Assembly: GCA_016704305.1 (NCBI GenBank)
Contig: JADJAL010000002.1
Span: 266,465-330,464, forward strand
Length of the DNA: 64,000 nucleotides
DNA from: Haliea sp.
GTDB taxonomy: Bacteria > Pseudomonadota > Gammaproteobacteria > Pseudomonadales > Halieaceae
Direction: 5' to 3'
Part shown: in pieces, positions 1-9,464 of the stretch
Layout: each line of letters begins with the position of its first letter
How positions within the stretch are numbered: position 1 is the stretch's first letter
Notes under the pieces: model-generated
Database searches by the model: none
The model's input: only the letters and a program-made list of their open reading frames with translations
What the model was told of the DNA's origin: nothing
Translations under genes and position numbers: made by a program

Positions 1-885
1 GGCGATTTCGTGGTCGAAGGGATCGTTCTTGTCGATCGCCAGGCCGCGCGCCGCCAGTGCATTGTTGACGGAAATACCCTGCACGGAGTCCGCCGCGCAA
101 CAACTGGAGTTGCGATCGACATGCGAGCCTTTAAGCAGGATTCTCAGATCATCCGAGGGTTGATACAGCAATTTCGCAATGGCATTCCAGTCATCGGTGT
201 TATTGAGGTCCTCACCCGCGCCGTTGTCAAAATAGCCGTCCTGCTGGTCGATGGTGCCGGTAATGCGGTAGGCAAGCGATTGGCTGAGCGGGCCGCTGGC
301 GGCTGCCGTGAATTTCGTTAAATCGTACTCGCCGACGCTGGATTCCACATAGCCCTCAAATTCCTCCGGGTTGGGATCCTTGGTAAAGATGCTGATCGCG
401 CCGGCATTGGTGTTCTTGCCATAGAGGGTGCCCTGTGGTCCCTGCAACACTTCTATGCGTTCGATGTCGGTCAAATCCGACATGCCAAGGCCCGAACGAC
501 TCAGGAAGACGTCGTCCACAAAAATCCCGACGGAGGGCTCAAGGGCTATGTCATTTTGCGATGTACCAATGCCGCGAATGCGAAATGACGCCGTATAAGG
601 TTGGTTATTAATAAAAATGGTCAGGCTCGGCGTCAGTACCGCCAGGTCAACCGCATTGTTGATCCCTGCCTCCTGTATAACCTGCTCGCTGAAAGCGGTA
701 ACCGCCATCGGCACGTCCTGCAAACTTTCATTGCGCTTGCTTGCCGTGACGATGATCTCTTCCAGTGCCTTGGCCTGCGCTGCCACCTCAGTCGCAGCGC
801 CACCCAGCACAAGTGCCGACAGCGCACGACACAATCTGTATCTGCGCCGGGCTTTGATTGTGTTAAGCACTGTCAAGCAGTTCAT
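1..885 (-). CDS. TonB-dependent outer membrane receptor, N-terminal part (runs off window)
   Basis: The minus-strand frame is open from an ATG at 885 to the left edge, giving the first 295 residues. After a basic/hydrophobic signal-like segment ending near VAAQA comes a TonB-box-like EEIIVTASKR, then a plug domain with DVPMAVTAFS, RIRGIGT, GIFVDDVFLSR, IERIEVLQGPQGTLYGKN and GAISIFTK, the usual order in this family. The beta-barrel begins around residue 190 and is cut by the window edge. Such receptors import scarce large substrates (siderophores, vitamins, glycans, lipophilic compounds) across the outer membrane using TonB/ExbBD energy. The plug resembles the large proteobacterial class often found with catabolic genes. 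The substrate cannot be told. The hydrolase gene ends 25 bases upstream, so the two may be co-transcribed. Confidence 0.93.
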   Translation of the reverse strand, partial: MNCLTVLNTIKARRRYRLCRALSALVLGGAATEVAAQAKALEEIIVTASKRNESLQDVPMAVTAFSEQVIQEAGINNAVDLAVLTPSLTIFINNQPYTASFRIRGIGTSQNDIALEPSVGIFVDDVFLSRSGLGMSDLTDIERIEVLQGPQGTLYGKNTNAGAISIFTKDPNPEEFEGYVESSVGEYDLTKFTAAASGPLSQSLAYRITGTIDQQDGYFDNGAGEDLNNTDDWNAIAKLLYQPSDDLRILLKGSHVDRNSSCCAADSVQGISVNNALAARGLAIDKNDPFDHEIA

Positions 886-910
886 GCCTCGAGGGCAGCA
901 ATCACTTCCT

Positions 911-1765
911 CTACGCGGTTTGCAGGGCAGCGACTTCAGGGTAGGTTGCGTGCCACTGCTCAATCAGGTGGTTCTGGTTTATCTGGTTGGGGTGAAATCC
1001 GCGGACCAGATAGCGCTTGAATTCCGGCGCCGCCCAACTCCTGAAGCCGCCTGGGCCCCACATGAATCGCCAGGCATCGCGGATGTGCTGTAGCGAGGGG
1101 ATCTTGCGGTCATGCCACAACAGCATTACCTGGGCGATAGCCATTTGTATCCAGAACGTGCGAAAGACGATCTTCGCGACCATGATTCGCTCTTTCTCTC
1201 TGTTCACTGCAGCCCGGTACACATCAAACGCCACCGCCTTGTGCTCTATCTCTTCCATGGCATGCCAGATCAACATCTCGCGCAGTGGGGAGTGGTTTTC
1301 GCCGCCCATGCCTGCTTCAGGGTTTTCCAGCGTCCACTGCGCCAGGGTGGCGGTGACATGCTCCAGCGCCGCGGTGATCGCCAGTTGCCGTCCCGGGTCG
1401 AGCCTGCGCCTGGCGGTATCGATGCGATTCTTGAAGTGCTTCTGGATCTTGTCCATAGCCATGCCGAGCGATTGTGCCTGGGCGTTGAAGTCCTCATGGA
1501 TGCGGCTGTGGTGCGCCTCCTGGCCAATGAAACCGCGTATCTGCGCTTGCAGGACCGGATCATCGATATCCTTCTGGTAGTGGCGCACGGTGTCGATGAA
1601 AAACCGTTCACCATCGGGGAACGAGGCCGACAGCGCGTACATCAGCGTGCTGAGGATAGGGTTATCATGGAAGAAGTACTTCTCCCGCAGATTCATCATG
1701 TCGAAGGACATCCTGCGCGGCTTGATAGGTTTTGCGTTCATTGGAACTGTCTGCGCTGCCGTCAT
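911..1765 (-). CDS. Predicted metal-dependent hydrolase, PF10118 (COG3687) type
   Basis: 284 residues, usual for this family. Two metal-ligand-like motifs are visible: an EAHHSRIHE stretch near residue 85 and an HAMEEIEHKAVAFDVY stretch near residue 170, both predicted helical and recalling a ferritin-like di-metal centre. There is no signal peptide, so the protein is probably cytoplasmic; a hydrophobic patch near residue 205 (FWIQMAIAQVMLL) may touch the membrane. Members are called predicted metal-dependent hydrolases and often sit beside TonB receptors, P450s or lipid genes in marine and soil proteobacteria, but no reaction is firmly known. It lies directly upstream of the receptor and downstream of a strong palindrome at 1897-1921, suggesting a regulated pair. 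Confidence 0.85.
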   Translation of the reverse strand: MTAAQTVPMNAKPIKPRRMSFDMMNLREKYFFHDNPILSTLMYALSASFPDGERFFIDTVRHYQKDIDDPVLQAQIRGFIGQEAHHSRIHEDFNAQAQSLGMAMDKIQKHFKNRIDTARRRLDPGRQLAITAALEHVTATLAQWTLENPEAGMGGENHSPLREMLIWHAMEEIEHKAVAFDVYRAAVNREKERIMVAKIVFRTFWIQMAIAQVMLLWHDRKIPSLQHIRDAWRFMWGPGGFRSWAAPEFKRYLVRGFHPNQINQNHLIEQWHATYPEVAALQTA

Positions 1766-1896
1766 CGCTCATTCTCCTGCGTTGGAACTGCCTGTATACC
1801 CACCCCTGCCGTCTCCATCACGTGCGGCCTGCCAGGTCCCCTGGCTGGCGCCGTGAGACTTGTCCCGGGCCCAGTATAGATATCGGAAGGCCCACC

Positions 1897-1921
1897 TTAC
1901 AGATAATCATATTATCTGTAA
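1897..1921. promoter_or_regulatory. Palindromic operator candidate upstream of the hydrolase/receptor pair
   Basis: A perfect 10-base inverted repeat, TTACAGATAA and TTATCTGTAA, is separated by 5 bases. It lies about 130 bases upstream of the hydrolase start, in a gap without a gene. Size and symmetry fit a TetR-type dimer site. The cognate regulator is not adjacent; the nearest TetR gene in the window is at 17589-18203. No clear promoter hexamers can be assigned. Confidence 0.5.
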
Positions 1922-1996
1922 AGCGGCTTTTACTGTTCCCGGTGGACGCGGTAGCTGCCTGAAGCACTACCAACCCTGCTTGGGAGACCCCGAGGC

Positions 1997-3193
1997 TCAG
2001 GACTGGCGCAGGACACTTACGATATGGTGCAGATCCTCGCGCGTCACGGACTGGTGGATCGGCAGTTGGATACAGTTTCGCGAATACGTGTCAGCCACCG
2101 ACCCCGGCACACGGTCCTGCTCGTCCCAGAAGAACTCACCAAAACGGGCCACGCTTACGCCGTGCGCACGCAGCCGCGCGGCCACGCCCGACGCGTCTTC
2201 ACACAGCAGCGGGAAGTTGTAGGGCACAACTGTCTCGGGCAGTGTCGCAAACAGCGGTGCGATGCCGTCTATGCCATCGACGCTGCCCAACAGGTCGGCA
2301 TAGTTGCGCCGCCGGATTGCGCAGACCTCAGCGTAGTTGGCCATGCCGAGCACTGCCCTGCACAGCCAGGGTGAATGCCACGCCTGGTAGGTCGGCGCGA
2401 TCAGCCCTGGGTGAAAAGGACCGTCGACGCTGTCTTCCTCGGCGGGGGCAGCCGCGTCCGCGGCGATCATAGGCGGCGCCGTCACTGGCCGGCCTTTGAG
2501 CCGGGACCACAGCCAATCCTTCAATCCCAGCAGGGCGTCAAGGGTGCGATTGGGATGCCGGCTATCGCGCCGCATTTCCACCGTGTTGAGGGCCGACTTG
2601 GCCTGGAAAAAGAGTGGGGACGCTGGCCGGCGCGGTTGCCGGGCTATCAGGATTTGGTTGTTGAAGCGGATGGCGCCGCCGTCCGCCACCGGAAAAAACT
2701 TGTAATAGCTGGCGACCGCGACATCTCCCCGGCTCCCGATCCCGGCCCCGTCGCACGAACCGAAGAAGGCATGGGCGCAGTCCTCGACCAGGAAAAGACC
2801 GTGTGCATCACACCGCCGCAATGCCGCCAGGGGCGTGGGGAAACCAAAGTAATGCACGGCGATAACCGCCCTCGCCTTCGGTCCCAACCGGCGCTCGAGG
2901 TCGCCCAGGTCGATGGAGCAGTCCGGCGCGACGTTGAACCACACCGGGACCAGGCCGAGTTTGATGATGGGATAAATCATCACCGGACAGTGATAGGCCG
3001 GGACCAGCACCTCTGATCCCGGGGCCAGGCCGAGCGAGCGCAGTGCAATTTCAATGGCGCTGCGGGCATTGAGCGTGCCGCTCACGGCGCCCGCGTCGCC
3101 AAACGAGGGGAAACCGGGCCCGGGAGCAACCGGCGGTTTCGGCCCGCTACGCAGCGCCGGGTAGAGCGGGATTCGCCGCAGGGGCGCGTTCAT
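1997..3193 (-). CDS. DegT/DnrJ/EryC1-type PLP aminotransferase
   Basis: 398 residues. The fold-I signature of sugar aminotransferases is present: an N-terminal small-residue-rich substrate region (GTLNARSAIEIALRSLG), VLVPAYHCPVMIYPI, VEDCAHAFFGS, and the pyridoxal-phosphate lysine in YYKFFPVADGGAI. A C-terminal PYNFPLL segment and a QLPIHQSV end are also typical. These enzymes transaminate nucleotide-linked keto-sugars for O-antigen, capsule or exopolysaccharide. It is the last gene of a four-gene operon and its ATG overlaps the stop of the flippase gene by four bases, so the two are translationally coupled. The exact sugar is unknown. Confidence 0.88.
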   Translation of the reverse strand: MNAPLRRIPLYPALRSGPKPPVAPGPGFPSFGDAGAVSGTLNARSAIEIALRSLGLAPGSEVLVPAYHCPVMIYPIIKLGLVPVWFNVAPDCSIDLGDLERRLGPKARAVIAVHYFGFPTPLAALRRCDAHGLFLVEDCAHAFFGSCDGAGIGSRGDVAVASYYKFFPVADGGAIRFNNQILIARQPRRPASPLFFQAKSALNTVEMRRDSRHPNRTLDALLGLKDWLWSRLKGRPVTAPPMIAADAAAPAEEDSVDGPFHPGLIAPTYQAWHSPWLCRAVLGMANYAEVCAIRRRNYADLLGSVDGIDGIAPLFATLPETVVPYNFPLLCEDASGVAARLRAHGVSVARFGEFFWDEQDRVPGSVADTYSRNCIQLPIHQSVTREDLHHIVSVLRQS

Positions 3194-4638
3194 TTGGACC
3201 TCAGGCTGTTCCAGATCGAGCGCACGTCCTGGAAGGTATGGCGACTGAAAAACCAGAAGTAGCCGACGTAGACCAGGCCGCCGAAAATAATTCCAAACGC
3301 CAGGCTGCCCACCGATGGCTCGTCCCCAAAGAGTGCGTACTTGACGATCACGGTAGCGAACAGCATCAGCGTCGCGCCGGTAAGTGCAGGCCTGACCTTC
3401 AGCAGCGTGGAGGCGACGCTGACTTCAACCTCGCGTGCGACCGCCCGGATCAGATAGATGAAGAGCACGGGATAGACGAGCAGCCAGGAGACCGCCACGC
3501 CATCGACGCCGTACTGTGACGAGATCAGGAACCCGGCGGGCAGGAGGACAGCCGACAACACGGAATAACGGACCACGTCCCGTGTATTCCCGCGCGCCTT
3601 GAGGATAACGAGGAAGATACCCGAATACGCCAGCAACAGACCGAGCACCGTGAACACCTGCAGGGCGAACAGGCTCGGCAGCCACTTGGGCGAGAGAATA
3701 AGCACTACAACCTCGGGCGCGATGGCCAGTATCCCGAAGAACACCGGGAAGAACATGACCGCTACCACGTAGCACACATGGTAATAGTAGCGCTGGAACT
3801 CCTTGAGGTCCTCTTGCAGCGTGGCGAACAACGGAAACATAACCTGCTGGATGATTTGAATCCCCTTGGTGACGGGGATGCGCGAGACGGTCATGGCGAC
3901 GGTGTAATACCCGAGCGCCTCCTGCCCCAGCACGCGCCCGACGATCAGCGAGTCGCTTTTGTTGCTCACATATTCCAACATATAGTGCCAGGTGACGGGC
4001 AGCCCATAGCGCAACAGTTCGCGTGCACTGGCGAGGGAGAATACGAGCTTCGGCCACCAGCGCGTGTAACCGATGATCAGGATGGCCAGCACCGCATCCT
4101 TTGCCAGTTCACCCATGACCAGCGCCCACACCCCATAGCCGCTCAGGGCCATTACCAGACTGACCACGAGGGCAACAATAGCCGCCGCGAACTCGAACTG
4201 GGAGCGCCGCTTGAACTCAAAGCGGCGTGCGAGCAGGCGCTGGGGAATCTCCTTGGCACTGAGAAAGATCAGCGACAGGCCGATCACCCGAATGATGTCA
4301 ACGAGATTCTCGTCGCCGAAAAAACCGGCCCAGACGTGGGCCAGTTCCCACGTCAGGATATAGAGCAGGATTGCGAACAGCATGCAGATCCAGAACGCGG
4401 TGCTGGTATCGCGGTCGTCAATCTCCGCCTTTTGCAGGATGGCCTCGCCGATGCTGAGGTCGAAGAAAATCGACACGAACAGCTTGTAGGCGAGTGCTAT
4501 CGCCATCATCCCGTAATCTTCCGGCGACAACAGGCGGATCAGCAGAATCGTGACGCCCCATGACAGCATCTGGCTCAGGAACTTGATGCTCCCGACCCAG
4601 AACACGCTCTTGATGGCTAAACGCTGAAGGTCTTGCAT
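3190..4638 (-). CDS. Lipopolysaccharide/exopolysaccharide flippase (Wzx/PST family)
   Basis: 482 residues with about 12-14 hydrophobic segments, the topology of MOP-superfamily polysaccharide flippases. It opens with a short cytoplasmic start (SVFWVGSIKFLSQMLSWGVTILLIRLLSPEDYG), a hallmark of the Wzx/MurJ-like N-terminus, and has an RxxRRFEFKRRSQF cytoplasmic loop. It would move an undecaprenyl-linked repeat unit across the inner membrane. It is third in the operon between the FemAB-like gene (31 bases away) and the aminotransferase (ATGA overlap). The operon layout implies synthesis and export of one cell-surface glycoconjugate. No polymerase or glycosyltransferase is included in this operon. 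Confidence 0.88.
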   Translation of the reverse strand: MQDLQRLAIKSVFWVGSIKFLSQMLSWGVTILLIRLLSPEDYGMMAIALAYKLFVSIFFDLSIGEAILQKAEIDDRDTSTAFWICMLFAILLYILTWELAHVWAGFFGDENLVDIIRVIGLSLIFLSAKEIPQRLLARRFEFKRRSQFEFAAAIVALVVSLVMALSGYGVWALVMGELAKDAVLAILIIGYTRWWPKLVFSLASARELLRYGLPVTWHYMLEYVSNKSDSLIVGRVLGQEALGYYTVAMTVSRIPVTKGIQIIQQVMFPLFATLQEDLKEFQRYYYHVCYVVAVMFFPVFFGILAIAPEVVVLILSPKWLPSLFALQVFTVLGLLLAYSGIFLVILKARGNTRDVVRYSVLSAVLLPAGFLISSQYGVDGVAVSWLLVYPVLFIYLIRAVAREVEVSVASTLLKVRPALTGATLMLFATVIVKYALFGDEPSVGSLAFGIIFGGLVYVGYFWFFSRHTFQDVRSIWNSLRSK

Positions 4639-4669
4639 GTGCTACCAGTAGTTGACTGTAGTGTGTCCA

Positions 4670-5758
4670 TCACGCGTCTGCCTCATCCGACTCAGGCTTG
4701 TCTGCGGCGGGCGGCGCCGGGCGACGCAGTGCGCGCAGCATGTTGACGCCCTTGCAGAACACGGCATGCCGGTAGCAATTGATATGGTATAGCTGGCGCA
4801 GGCGCACGGCCCATTGTTGCGCCCTGGGCGTGGCGGCGCCGTAGTATTCGATCACCTTGACGTCGGGCATCAGGAAGGCGCGCTGGTGGAGTTCGTACAT
4901 CATCAGCAGCCCTGGCGAGTAGTCGCTCATTTCCTCGGCGTAGGCAATCTTCAGGATGATCAGCATGTCGCCGCCACGGATGGTGATGGCCGAGGCGACC
5001 ACTTCACCGTCGAACTGCAATTGAAAGATTACGGCCCGGCCCTGTGCCGCAAAGTGATCGAGCATCTCGACATAGAACTGGCCGCTGGGATGGTGCAGGT
5101 CAACGGCGGTGCCGATCTCGCCCTTCCAGCCGCGCTGTTCGAGGATGCCATAGACCTCTACCGCACGCGGCAGGTCGGCGCGCTCGTGCACCTCGACCAG
5201 TTGGTGCGCGATGCCCTGTTGGGCCAGGCGATTCGTTTTCTTGATGATATTGCGCTTGAGGTTCTTGCTGCGCTCGCGCCAGTACTCTTCGAACGGCCGG
5301 TCCGTGGGAATCTGCAGGGTTTCGTAATAGTCGATGCGTTCGGTGCGGTCCGGATACCGTTCCGCCCGGACCGCCAGGTGGAAAGGGTCCAGCTTGTTGA
5401 ATGAAAACAGTATCGCGTAGCCCGGCAGGGCCCGTATAAGGTCGGCGATGGCGTCATCGGCGCTGCCATGCGCATCGTCTGGGATAAGGCCAAACGTGAA
5501 GGGACCGGTGTTCGGCCGGAACGTGCCCCACACCCCGGCGCGATCGCGCTGCAGCAACACCATGCCCCCTGCGCCGTCCTCGCCGCGGCGCGCGAGCAGG
5601 ATATCCGGCGTACCAAAATGGGCGAGCAAGGGTTCGACATAATCCGGGCTGGCCAACGGGTGATCGCAACCGAGCACCTCGTGCGCCAGTCGCTGCCAGG
5701 CCGCGCGGTGGCGCGAAAAGTGTGCTTGCGCCGATTCAAGGCGCCACAGGTTCGGCAT
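4670..5758 (-). CDS. FemAB-like / GNAT-fold acyltransferase of the envelope
   Basis: 362 residues. The central part (RSKNLKRNIIKKTNRLAQQG, then FAAQGRAVIFQLQFDGEVVASAITIRGGDMLIILKIAYAEEM, then YEYHQRAF-like helices and VIEYYGA) matches the double GNAT fold of FemAB / Acetyltransf_6 (PF13480) proteins. Relatives include the FemAB protein of PEP-CTERM/exosortase loci and peptidoglycan interpeptide-bridge enzymes that move an aminoacyl group from tRNA onto a cell-wall or glycan amine. The active-site donor cannot be told from sequence. It follows the ATP-grasp gene by 9 bases and precedes the flippase. Two PEP-CTERM tails elsewhere in the window are compatible with an exosortase-linked polysaccharide system. 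Confidence 0.8.
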   Translation of the reverse strand: MPNLWRLESAQAHFSRHRAAWQRLAHEVLGCDHPLASPDYVEPLLAHFGTPDILLARRGEDGAGGMVLLQRDRAGVWGTFRPNTGPFTFGLIPDDAHGSADDAIADLIRALPGYAILFSFNKLDPFHLAVRAERYPDRTERIDYYETLQIPTDRPFEEYWRERSKNLKRNIIKKTNRLAQQGIAHQLVEVHERADLPRAVEVYGILEQRGWKGEIGTAVDLHHPSGQFYVEMLDHFAAQGRAVIFQLQFDGEVVASAITIRGGDMLIILKIAYAEEMSDYSPGLLMMYELHQRAFLMPDVKVIEYYGAATPRAQQWAVRLRQLYHINCYRHAVFCKGVNMLRALRRPAPPAADKPESDEADA

Positions 5759-5767
5759 GATCCGGAG

Positions 5768-7090
5768 TCAGCCTGAATCGGACTTGCGGTCGACGGTGGG
5801 CCGGGATTTCTGGACGGCGGGGCTCGCCGTGCGCGGACGGAACAGTTCGCCGAGACGCTTGCCGCGCAACAGATGTACCCGCAGGTGGCGCGCGAGCAGG
5901 TGCAGTGCGGGCCCCGGGTCCTCCCAGGAGAAGTAGGCGAAAATGCGCCGACCACGCAGTGACTGCAACCACTGCCATGGCGACAGGCGTCCCTGTGCGT
6001 AGTAACCACCGCGTCCGAAGACCGCGAACAGGTCGCGATACAGGTCGATCCAGAGGATGCCGACTTGTTCGTTTTTGACGGGAGGCGGAGGCGATCCCAA
6101 TACGTCCTGGTAGGCGATGTATTCCATGTTCACGCCACAGAACGCCGAGAGCCGGGTTTGGGTCGTGGCGCGTGCATTGATCTCGACGAATTTCAGTTGC
6201 CCGTCGCGCGCGTCGCGCTGTATCTCGGCCTCGGCCAGGCCGTTGTAGCCGAGTCGGCGCATCAGGTCGAGATACATCTCCACCAATTGCGGGTCGGCCA
6301 CCGTCTCACAGACACAGGCATTGCCGAAGTCAGTGGGCAGGATGCGCACCTTGCGGTAGGCATTGAGCCCCAGCGGTTGCGCATCCGCGTTGAAATAGCC
6401 GTAGATCAGATAACGCTCGGACCCGAGTATCTGCTTCTGCAGGATGATCGCGGGCTCCTCCTCCCGGACGCGCAGGTAGGTCGCGATCAATTCCGCCGCG
6501 GAGTTCACCGCCAGGCACTTATTGCCGAATACAGTCGAGAAGGTCTGGGACTGCGACGGCTTGATGATGTAGGGATACTCCAGGGTAGGCGCAATGGCCT
6601 CTACCTCGGCGAGTGATGTGGGCGACAAGGTGTGGGCATAGGGTGCATCGAGCGAGTCCAGCAGCGGATAGAACGCGGTCTTGTCGGTCAACGCCAGCGC
6701 CACTTCGTAGGACGGGAGCGGCATCAGGTAGTAAGGTTCCAACTCAGCGCGATGGCGAAGCAATACCATCAATGGCTCATCGCCGTTGACGAGCAGCACG
6801 GGCTTGGGCGAGATGTGTTTCCCCAATTCCACCAGCGTCGCGATGAAGGCGGTCTCCTCTGTCGCAAACACGGGGCTCAGCAGTGGTGTTACATAGCGCG
6901 ATCTGAAGGTGAAATTATCCGGGTCCGAGGCGACCGCGATCACCGAGATCCCTTCGCGACCCAGGTTGACCATTATCCCGTAACTGTTTGCATCGCCGGT
7001 ATTGACCACCACGGCGAGCGGTCGCTGCGACTTGCCCCGGGCTTGGGCGACGACCTGCTCTATAGTGAGGGCGGGTGTGCGGCGGGCCAT
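5768..7090 (-). CDS. ATP-grasp carboxylate-amine ligase-like protein
   Basis: 440 residues. The first 110 residues form a Rossmann-like pre-ATP-grasp domain (VVVNTGDANSYGIMVNLGREG). The ATP-grasp part has a lysine-containing YPYIIKPSQSQTF strand (near residue 180), an ILQKQILGSERY segment, and the metal-binding FVEINARATTQ (E and N near 300). These enzymes activate a carboxylate as acyl-phosphate and join it to an amine. The carboxyl donor is unknown. It is the first gene of the envelope operon (next gene 9 bases on), so it may decorate the sugar or peptide that the FemAB-like enzyme and flippase handle. Upstream lie about 80 AT-rich bases with two TATACT-like boxes that could hold the promoter. 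Confidence 0.82.
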   Translation of the reverse strand: MARRTPALTIEQVVAQARGKSQRPLAVVVNTGDANSYGIMVNLGREGISVIAVASDPDNFTFRSRYVTPLLSPVFATEETAFIATLVELGKHISPKPVLLVNGDEPLMVLLRHRAELEPYYLMPLPSYEVALALTDKTAFYPLLDSLDAPYAHTLSPTSLAEVEAIAPTLEYPYIIKPSQSQTFSTVFGNKCLAVNSAAELIATYLRVREEEPAIILQKQILGSERYLIYGYFNADAQPLGLNAYRKVRILPTDFGNACVCETVADPQLVEMYLDLMRRLGYNGLAEAEIQRDARDGQLKFVEINARATTQTRLSAFCGVNMEYIAYQDVLGSPPPPVKNEQVGILWIDLYRDLFAVFGRGGYYAQGRLSPWQWLQSLRGRRIFAYFSWEDPGPALHLLARHLRVHLLRGKRLGELFRPRTASPAVQKSRPTVDRKSDSG

Positions 7091-7409
7091 GGGTGACTAC
7101 TCCGGGGTGATAGCAGGTGCGGTAATAAGATTTTGGCGGAAGTATAAAGCAAAAGTATAAGACGGAACTACAAGACGGATAAAGGGGGCCATGAGGGAAA
7201 TTTTCCTCGAGGCTCCAAATGCGTCACAGGAATGAGCCTGAAGATGACCACCGCATGTGCTCAAGTTGCTCTCGCATTGATCCCTATGCTCGCGACAACA
7301 CATTACTCTCCCTCTGGCGAATGCCATACGAGGGACTGCGGTGTGTGCGGGAGTCAGGCGTGGCGCGCGGTCACTGCCTCGATCACTGCCTCGATCACTG
7401 CCTCAATCA
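7091..7409. other. Intergenic region between ATP-grasp operon and DUF3604 gene
   Basis: No convincing gene is seen in these 319 bases. The left part probably carries the promoter of the leftward envelope operon. From about 7317 rightwards the sequence is similar to 19912-19971, so this 3' flank of the DUF3604 gene was duplicated together with the gene end. A 12-base tandem repeat closes the region. Confidence 0.5.
7371..7406. repeat. Three tandem copies of a 12-base unit
   Basis: TCACTGCCTCGA occurs twice in a row, followed by TCACTGCCTCAA. It lies just after the DUF3604 stop codon (on the minus strand) and is absent from the partial copy at 19.9-20.1 kb, so it expanded after the duplication or was lost there. 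Confidence 0.75.
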
Positions 7410-9357
7410 CTACGGCGTGTACCAGATCGATGAGGTCCATGCGCGCTCCTGGTGTGTCATCGGCACTTCCGGCGGCATCTTGATGGCGAACCGCAACGCG
7501 TCGTAGGCAGTCCAGCGCGGGGTGGGGATTTCAATGGCGCGGGCATAATAGAACGCGCGCTCCGCCGGATCGAAATCCGGATCAGTCCACACAGCGGCAA
7601 GCCCGTCGGCGCCGATATCGTTGGTCCAGCTCGCCGTGGCGACGTCGACGGTATTGCCGACCGGCGGCAGCGCGCCGTTTGCATCCAGCGTGCGTGATTG
7701 CGGGTCGCTCCAGGTCACGTTGTAAATCTTCTCGTGCGCAGTGTTGTCCTTGTCGGTCCAGCCCTTCACGATCTGGATGCGGTCGAGATTGCCGCTCAGC
7801 GGGTCTTTCATCGCCGCCACCAGGAAGCTTGGCGCTTTCGCATCCTCAGTAGCCTTCGTCAGAGTGCCGCCCATGGGCACGCCCCTGGCATATCCCACTG
7901 CGGCCAGATCATTCGCCGCCGCATCCTCAGAGGTAAAATCCCAGCCGCCGAACAGGCGCACCGTCATGCGCGTGCCGGAGGTGGCGTACACTTCCTTGCG
8001 CATCATCGCGTCCCACAGCGCCTCGCGCGTGTTCTCGGTGGCCCACACCGCCGCGTAGCCGGCCGCGGTGTACTGGTAGGTGTAGCGCGTTTTGCCGAAG
8101 CCCTGTTTGGACACATGGTCCCAGCGGTTTTTGCTTGGCTCCTGGTTCACATGCTTGCCGAAGAAATTGTTTTCCTCGATCGAGCTGAGGGAGTTATGCA
8201 CGTCGGTGCCGCCGATGAAGCCGAAGTTGAACGGATTCACGCCGAGCGTCTTCTCGTACTTCAGGCCCTGCAGCAAACCGCTGCGCAGGTAATTGGTCGG
8301 CATCATCTCGCGGCTCAGCGGTTTATCTTCCAGCGTGAGGTTGCCATATTCCCAGCCGGCGATGCCAAAATCAGCAAACTCGTCGTTCGGCGAAATCAGC
8401 GGATGTGTCTCGCTGTTGCCCTTGGTCTGCATCATCTCCTGCAGCACCTCGAAGCGCGCGCGGCGCTCGGCGTAGTCCTTCGTCAGCGGCTTGCCGGCGA
8501 AGTCGACCAGTTCGAACATGCGGCCGTTGGACAGGTTCGCATTGTGTGGAATCGCCAGCATCCTGCCGCCGGTCTTCTCCTCGTACTTGGCCATCCACTC
8601 CCACAGCTTCTCCGGGTCCTCGCTCTGCCACGCAGAGAACGGCATGACCTGGCTGGCCTTGTCCTTGTTGTCGCGAAACAGGATGTTGCGATGCAGGTTG
8701 TTGCCGCCGGGCACGGAGGTCCATTCGTAGCCGATCATCGCGGTGAAGCGACCCGGATCGTTGAATTTCTCTGCGGTGTCCAGGTACTCCTGCCACACGG
8801 TTTTCATGATCGGCCCGACCACTTTCGGATCCTTTATCGGCGCTGGAAGCTTATTGTTGGCCTGTGCCGAGATCAACTCGTTCATCGTGTCCCCTGCCTC
8901 CTTGCCGCCCGCCTTCATCGCTGCGCCCGAACGCATCAGCGTGGGGTCCGAGGCAAACGCTGCATTACCGTTATACACCTGGTACATCAGCCCGAGGCCC
9001 TCGGCATGATCGGTGAAAACGAGAAAGTCCATCGGGCGCGACAGGCGCACCGGGACGCCGGTGGAAGACACCACCTCTTCGCCTAGCGCAAAGCGGTACG
9101 CCTGCTCCGGCGTCAGGCGGTCGCCCGCCATGAAGGCACCGCCTGAATTCGACGTGTGGTGATGGGTGTCGCCGAAGAACACGTGGGTGGGTTGCGCGGT
9201 ATTCGGATACACGGGTTGCGGAGTCGCCGGGCCCTTGCCGTCCGCAGAGTGCGCAGCTTGCGCATTGCCCTATAGCGACTGGAGAGCCAGCGCGAGCGCT
9301 GGCACTACCCAGTGCGCTCAACTTCATGGTGCTGGAACTAAATGCTGATGGTTTCAT
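7410..9357 (-). CDS. DUF3604 secreted protein (one probable frameshift in signal peptide)
   Basis: An intact frame from a GTG at 9212 gives 600 residues of DUF3604 (PF12228). The start of the domain has HVFFGDTHHHTSNSGG and later a FTDHAEGLG segment, a PHP-phosphoesterase-like pattern of metal ligands, and the end is QERAWTSSIWYTP, typical of the family. The function of DUF3604 is not established; it is usually exported. Upstream, the frame encodes a signal-peptidase-like GNAQAAHSADG after a stop at 9270-9272. Shortening the CCC run at 9268-9270 by one base joins this to an upstream frame starting at 9357 or 9327 (MKLSALGS...). So the signal peptide is either lost or hidden by a sequencing error. 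The 3' end is duplicated at 19.9 kb. Confidence 0.85.
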
Positions 9358-9464
9358 CACATACTCCGAAAGTATATTGTGCGATATCCGGATGCAGCTG
9401 GCTGCATGTCAGCGATGGGCTGTCGTGCCGCGGGACGCATCGATCACGCTAGTTTTTGTTCCTG

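Noticed and set aside
3425..4057. 210-residue frame inside the flippase gene
   Set aside because: Arg-rich shadow in another minus frame; the flippase frame has the membrane segments.
7371..7406. Possible CRISPR-like array
   Set aside because: The 12-base units are directly tandem with no spacers, only three copies and no cas genes; a simple tandem repeat.
7698..9086. 462-residue open frame antisense to the DUF3604 gene
   Set aside because: No recognisable domain; the opposite frame has the conserved DUF3604 sequence throughout.
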